From Pontivivens insulae (GTDB lineage Bacteria; Pseudomonadota; Alphaproteobacteria; Rhodobacterales; Rhodobacteraceae), in contig NZ_OMKW01000001.1 in the NCBI RefSeq assembly GCF_900302495.1, positions 434,001-498,000 on the forward strand: DNA of 64,000 nt. Direction: 5' to 3'. Below are positions 62,600 to 64,000 of the stretch, piece after piece. The translations under genes were made by a program, and so were the position numbers. The notes under the pieces are model-generated. The model saw nothing but the letters and a program-made list of their open reading frames with translations, was not told where the DNA came from and searched no databases. Numbering within the stretch: the stretch's first letter is position 1; the number at the start of each line of letters is the position of its first letter.

Positions 62600-63523
62600 T
62601 CAATACCCGCTTTGACGGTCCACAAGATACTGCATCTGCTCCCCCCGTGCGGCCCGCGCGATATTCGCGGCAGCCGTGCGGGCGGCACTGGCCGGTCGGG
62701 TCTCGCTGGCGATATGGGGGGTCACAGTCACTTTCGGATGTGCCCAATAGGGATGAGCCGAGGGCAGCGGCTCGATCCGAAACGTATCGAGCGTGGCATG
62801 CCCCACCTGGCCAGTATCGAGCGCATCCAACAATGCCTCATCATCGATCAGCGGACCACGACCCGGATTGAGGATGACCGCCCCCTTCGCCAGACGAGCA
62901 AGGCTCTCCGCATTCAGCACATTCGTGGTGCCGGGCGTATCAGGCAGCAGCAGAACAACAATTTCAGCTCCGTCCAGCGCATCGCCAATCGGGCCACTCA
63001 GACACCGTGCGCCGATCACATCCCGGGGGGATCGGCTCCACCCTGTCACATCAAATTGCAAGGCGATCAGCGCTCTTGCACAGGCAGCACCCAGCGCGCC
63101 AAGGCCGAGAATCGTCACTTTTCGATCACGGGCCAACGGCGGTGGCACCTTCTTCCAATCCCCAGTCTGCCGGTGGATGTCGGCATCAATCTCCAGATGA
63201 TGGCGCAGCACATGACCCACCACCCACTCGACCATCCCATCCGTCAGGCCGGGATCGACCATCCGCGCCAACGGCACTTGAAGCGTCTGATTGCCCACGA
63301 TCTTTTCAACCCCGGCCCAAAGGCTCTGCACCCCTTTCAGCCGGGTAAAAGGGGTAAAGTCGCTCAACCCGCCATTGGGTGCATAAACGATATAGTCGAC
63401 CTCCTCAGGTGGAAGATCGCGCCCGAAACGAACCTGCAACTCAAGCTCGGCAAAGGCTTCTGGCAGGCGCTGTTCATACTCCGCCCACAAGCCATCTCGT
63501 GCGGAAAACAGAACATTGATCAT
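62600..63523 (-). CDS. ghrA: Glyoxylate/hydroxypyruvate reductase A-type D-2-hydroxyacid dehydrogenase
   Basis: 307 residues, close to GhrA (312). It reduces glyoxylate or hydroxypyruvate with NADPH. NAD(P)-binding loop VTILGLGALGAACARAL; substrate and catalytic region ILNPGRGPLIDDEALLDAL with the Arg; VTVTPHIAS carries the catalytic His. It begins 2 bases after the rodA stop, so it is probably in the same transcript. Confidence 0.9.
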   Translation of the reverse strand: MINVLFSARDGLWAEYEQRLPEAFAELELQVRFGRDLPPEEVDYIVYAPNGGLSDFTPFTRLKGVQSLWAGVEKIVGNQTLQVPLARMVDPGLTDGMVEWVVGHVLRHHLEIDADIHRQTGDWKKVPPPLARDRKVTILGLGALGAACARALIALQFDVTGWSRSPRDVIGARCLSGPIGDALDGAEIVVLLLPDTPGTTNVLNAESLARLAKGAVILNPGRGPLIDDEALLDALDTGQVGHATLDTFRIEPLPSAHPYWAHPKVTVTPHIASETRPASAARTAAANIARAARGEQMQYLVDRQSGY

Positions 63524-63525
63524 CG

Positions 63526-64000
63526 CTATACCCCTCGTGGCCTGTGCACATGCGCCGATTGGACGAGGCCGAACGCCCCCAGCAGCACCAACATCGCCGA
63601 GCCGCCATAGCTGACCAAAGGCAACGGCACGCCGACAACAGGCGCCATGCCCATCACCATGGCCATATTGACCGCAAAGAAGAAAAAGAAAGTCGCCGCA
63701 AGCCCCCCGGTCATCAGCGCACCAAACCTGTTACGGTTCGAGAAGGCCGACAGCAGGCAGAACATGACAATCGCTGTATAGAGACCAAGCAACGTAAGCC
63801 CCCCGATCAAACCGAATTGTTCGGCCAGTGAGGTAAAGATGAAGTCCGTGTGCTTTTCCGGCAGGAAGTTCAGCCGCGACTGCGTCCCCTCCATAAATCC
63901 ACGCCCCGAAACACCGCCCGCGCCCAGCGCAATGGTCGCCTGCGTAATGTGATACCCACTGCCGAGCGGATCGGTGGAGGGGTCCAAAAAGGTCTCAATC
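63526..64000 (-). CDS. rodA: Rod shape-determining protein RodA, C-terminal part, 5' end outside window
   Basis: 158 codons including the stop are visible; the frame is open to the window edge. SEDS-family peptidoglycan glycosyltransferase. The C-terminal signature is complete: GYHITQATIALGAGGVSG, FLPEKHTDFIFTSLAEQFG and GVPLPLVSYGGSAML. The last four membrane helices are visible. The PEKHTDFIF form is typical of RodA rather than FtsW. Confidence 0.94.
   Translation of the reverse strand, partial: IETFLDPSTDPLGSGYHITQATIALGAGGVSGRGFMEGTQSRLNFLPEKHTDFIFTSLAEQFGLIGGLTLLGLYTAIVMFCLLSAFSNRNRFGALMTGGLAATFFFFFAVNMAMVMGMAPVVGVPLPLVSYGGSAMLVLLGAFGLVQSAHVHRPRGV

Noticed and set aside
1-64000. Mobile elements, prophage, CRISPR array, tRNA or rRNA genes
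   Set aside because: I found no transposase or integrase reading frame, no regular direct-repeat array and no tRNA-like cloverleaf; the AT-rich genes suggest transfer, but without visible mobile borders.

Overview
The window looks like a chromosomal segment of a Rhodobacteraceae-type alphaproteobacterium (Roseobacter group or a close relative). The basis is the family set at both ends: a B12-dependent ribonucleotide reductase, DUF1489, a hisS-hisZ-hisG block with short HisG, DUF2161, a TRAP transporter, a GhrA-type reductase and RodA. Together with dense ATGA-type start/stop overlaps and moderately high GC, these fit that group. The species is not identifiable from the sequence alone.

Left flank (1-14508): an exported hydrolase fragment; nrdJ (class II ribonucleotide reductase) with a strong hairpin just before its start; DUF1489 and an unknown protein; the leftward hisS-hisZ-hisG operon; a flavin reductase divergent from a DUF2161 nuclease-fold protein; aroC followed by a small lipoprotein; a YjhX/TopAI-like toxin with a GNAT partner; and a dctP-dctQ-dctM TRAP operon.

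Centre (14486-61235, about 47 kb): one large surface-glycan locus built from blocks of alternating orientation. (i) Leftward 19365-14486: epimerase, TviB-type nucleotide-sugar dehydrogenase, sugar C-methyltransferase, O-antigen ligase/polymerase. (ii) Rightward 19513-22591: glycosyltransferase and an AsnB-type amidotransferase. (iii) Leftward 28582-22524: two-domain oxidoreductase, WecB, heparinase-fold protein, glycosyltransferase. (iv) Rightward 28646-31861: two membrane acyltransferases. (v) A CDP-deoxysugar set (rfbF, rfbG, RmlC-like, SDR, glycosyltransferase) at 33108-37197, divergent from a Gfo/Idh protein. (vi) Leftward 41591-37194: aldo/keto reductase, polymerase-like membrane protein, PseB, PseC. 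(vii) A PglK-like ABC flippase. (viii) Leftward 46703-43588: glycosyltransferase, methyltransferase, FAD protein. (ix) A twelve-gene rightward operon, 46830-60046. (x) A leftward hybrid epimerase/phosphoglycosyltransferase, the likely initiating enzyme.

The most interesting part is block ix with block vi. PseB, PseC, PseG and a NeuB/PseI-type synthase point to a pseudaminic-acid-like nonulosonic acid. No canonical PseH or PseF is present. In their place the operon carries a FemAB-like N-acyltransferase, a PIG-L deacetylase, an ATP-grasp ligase, a WbqC protein, an LIC12162-type transferase, a metallophosphoesterase, two methyltransferases, an FAD enzyme, and an SpsF-cytidylyltransferase/aminotransferase fusion with an internal ribosome-binding site at the junction. 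I infer a pathway that makes a nonulosonic acid with an unusual, possibly amino-acid-derived or methylated, N-acyl group.

Right flank (61300-64000): an XRE-type regulator divergent from a small membrane protein with a palindrome between them, then ghrA and the 3' part of rodA. I saw no tRNA, rRNA, CRISPR array, transposase or prophage gene, and no gene-free stretch longer than 300 bases.
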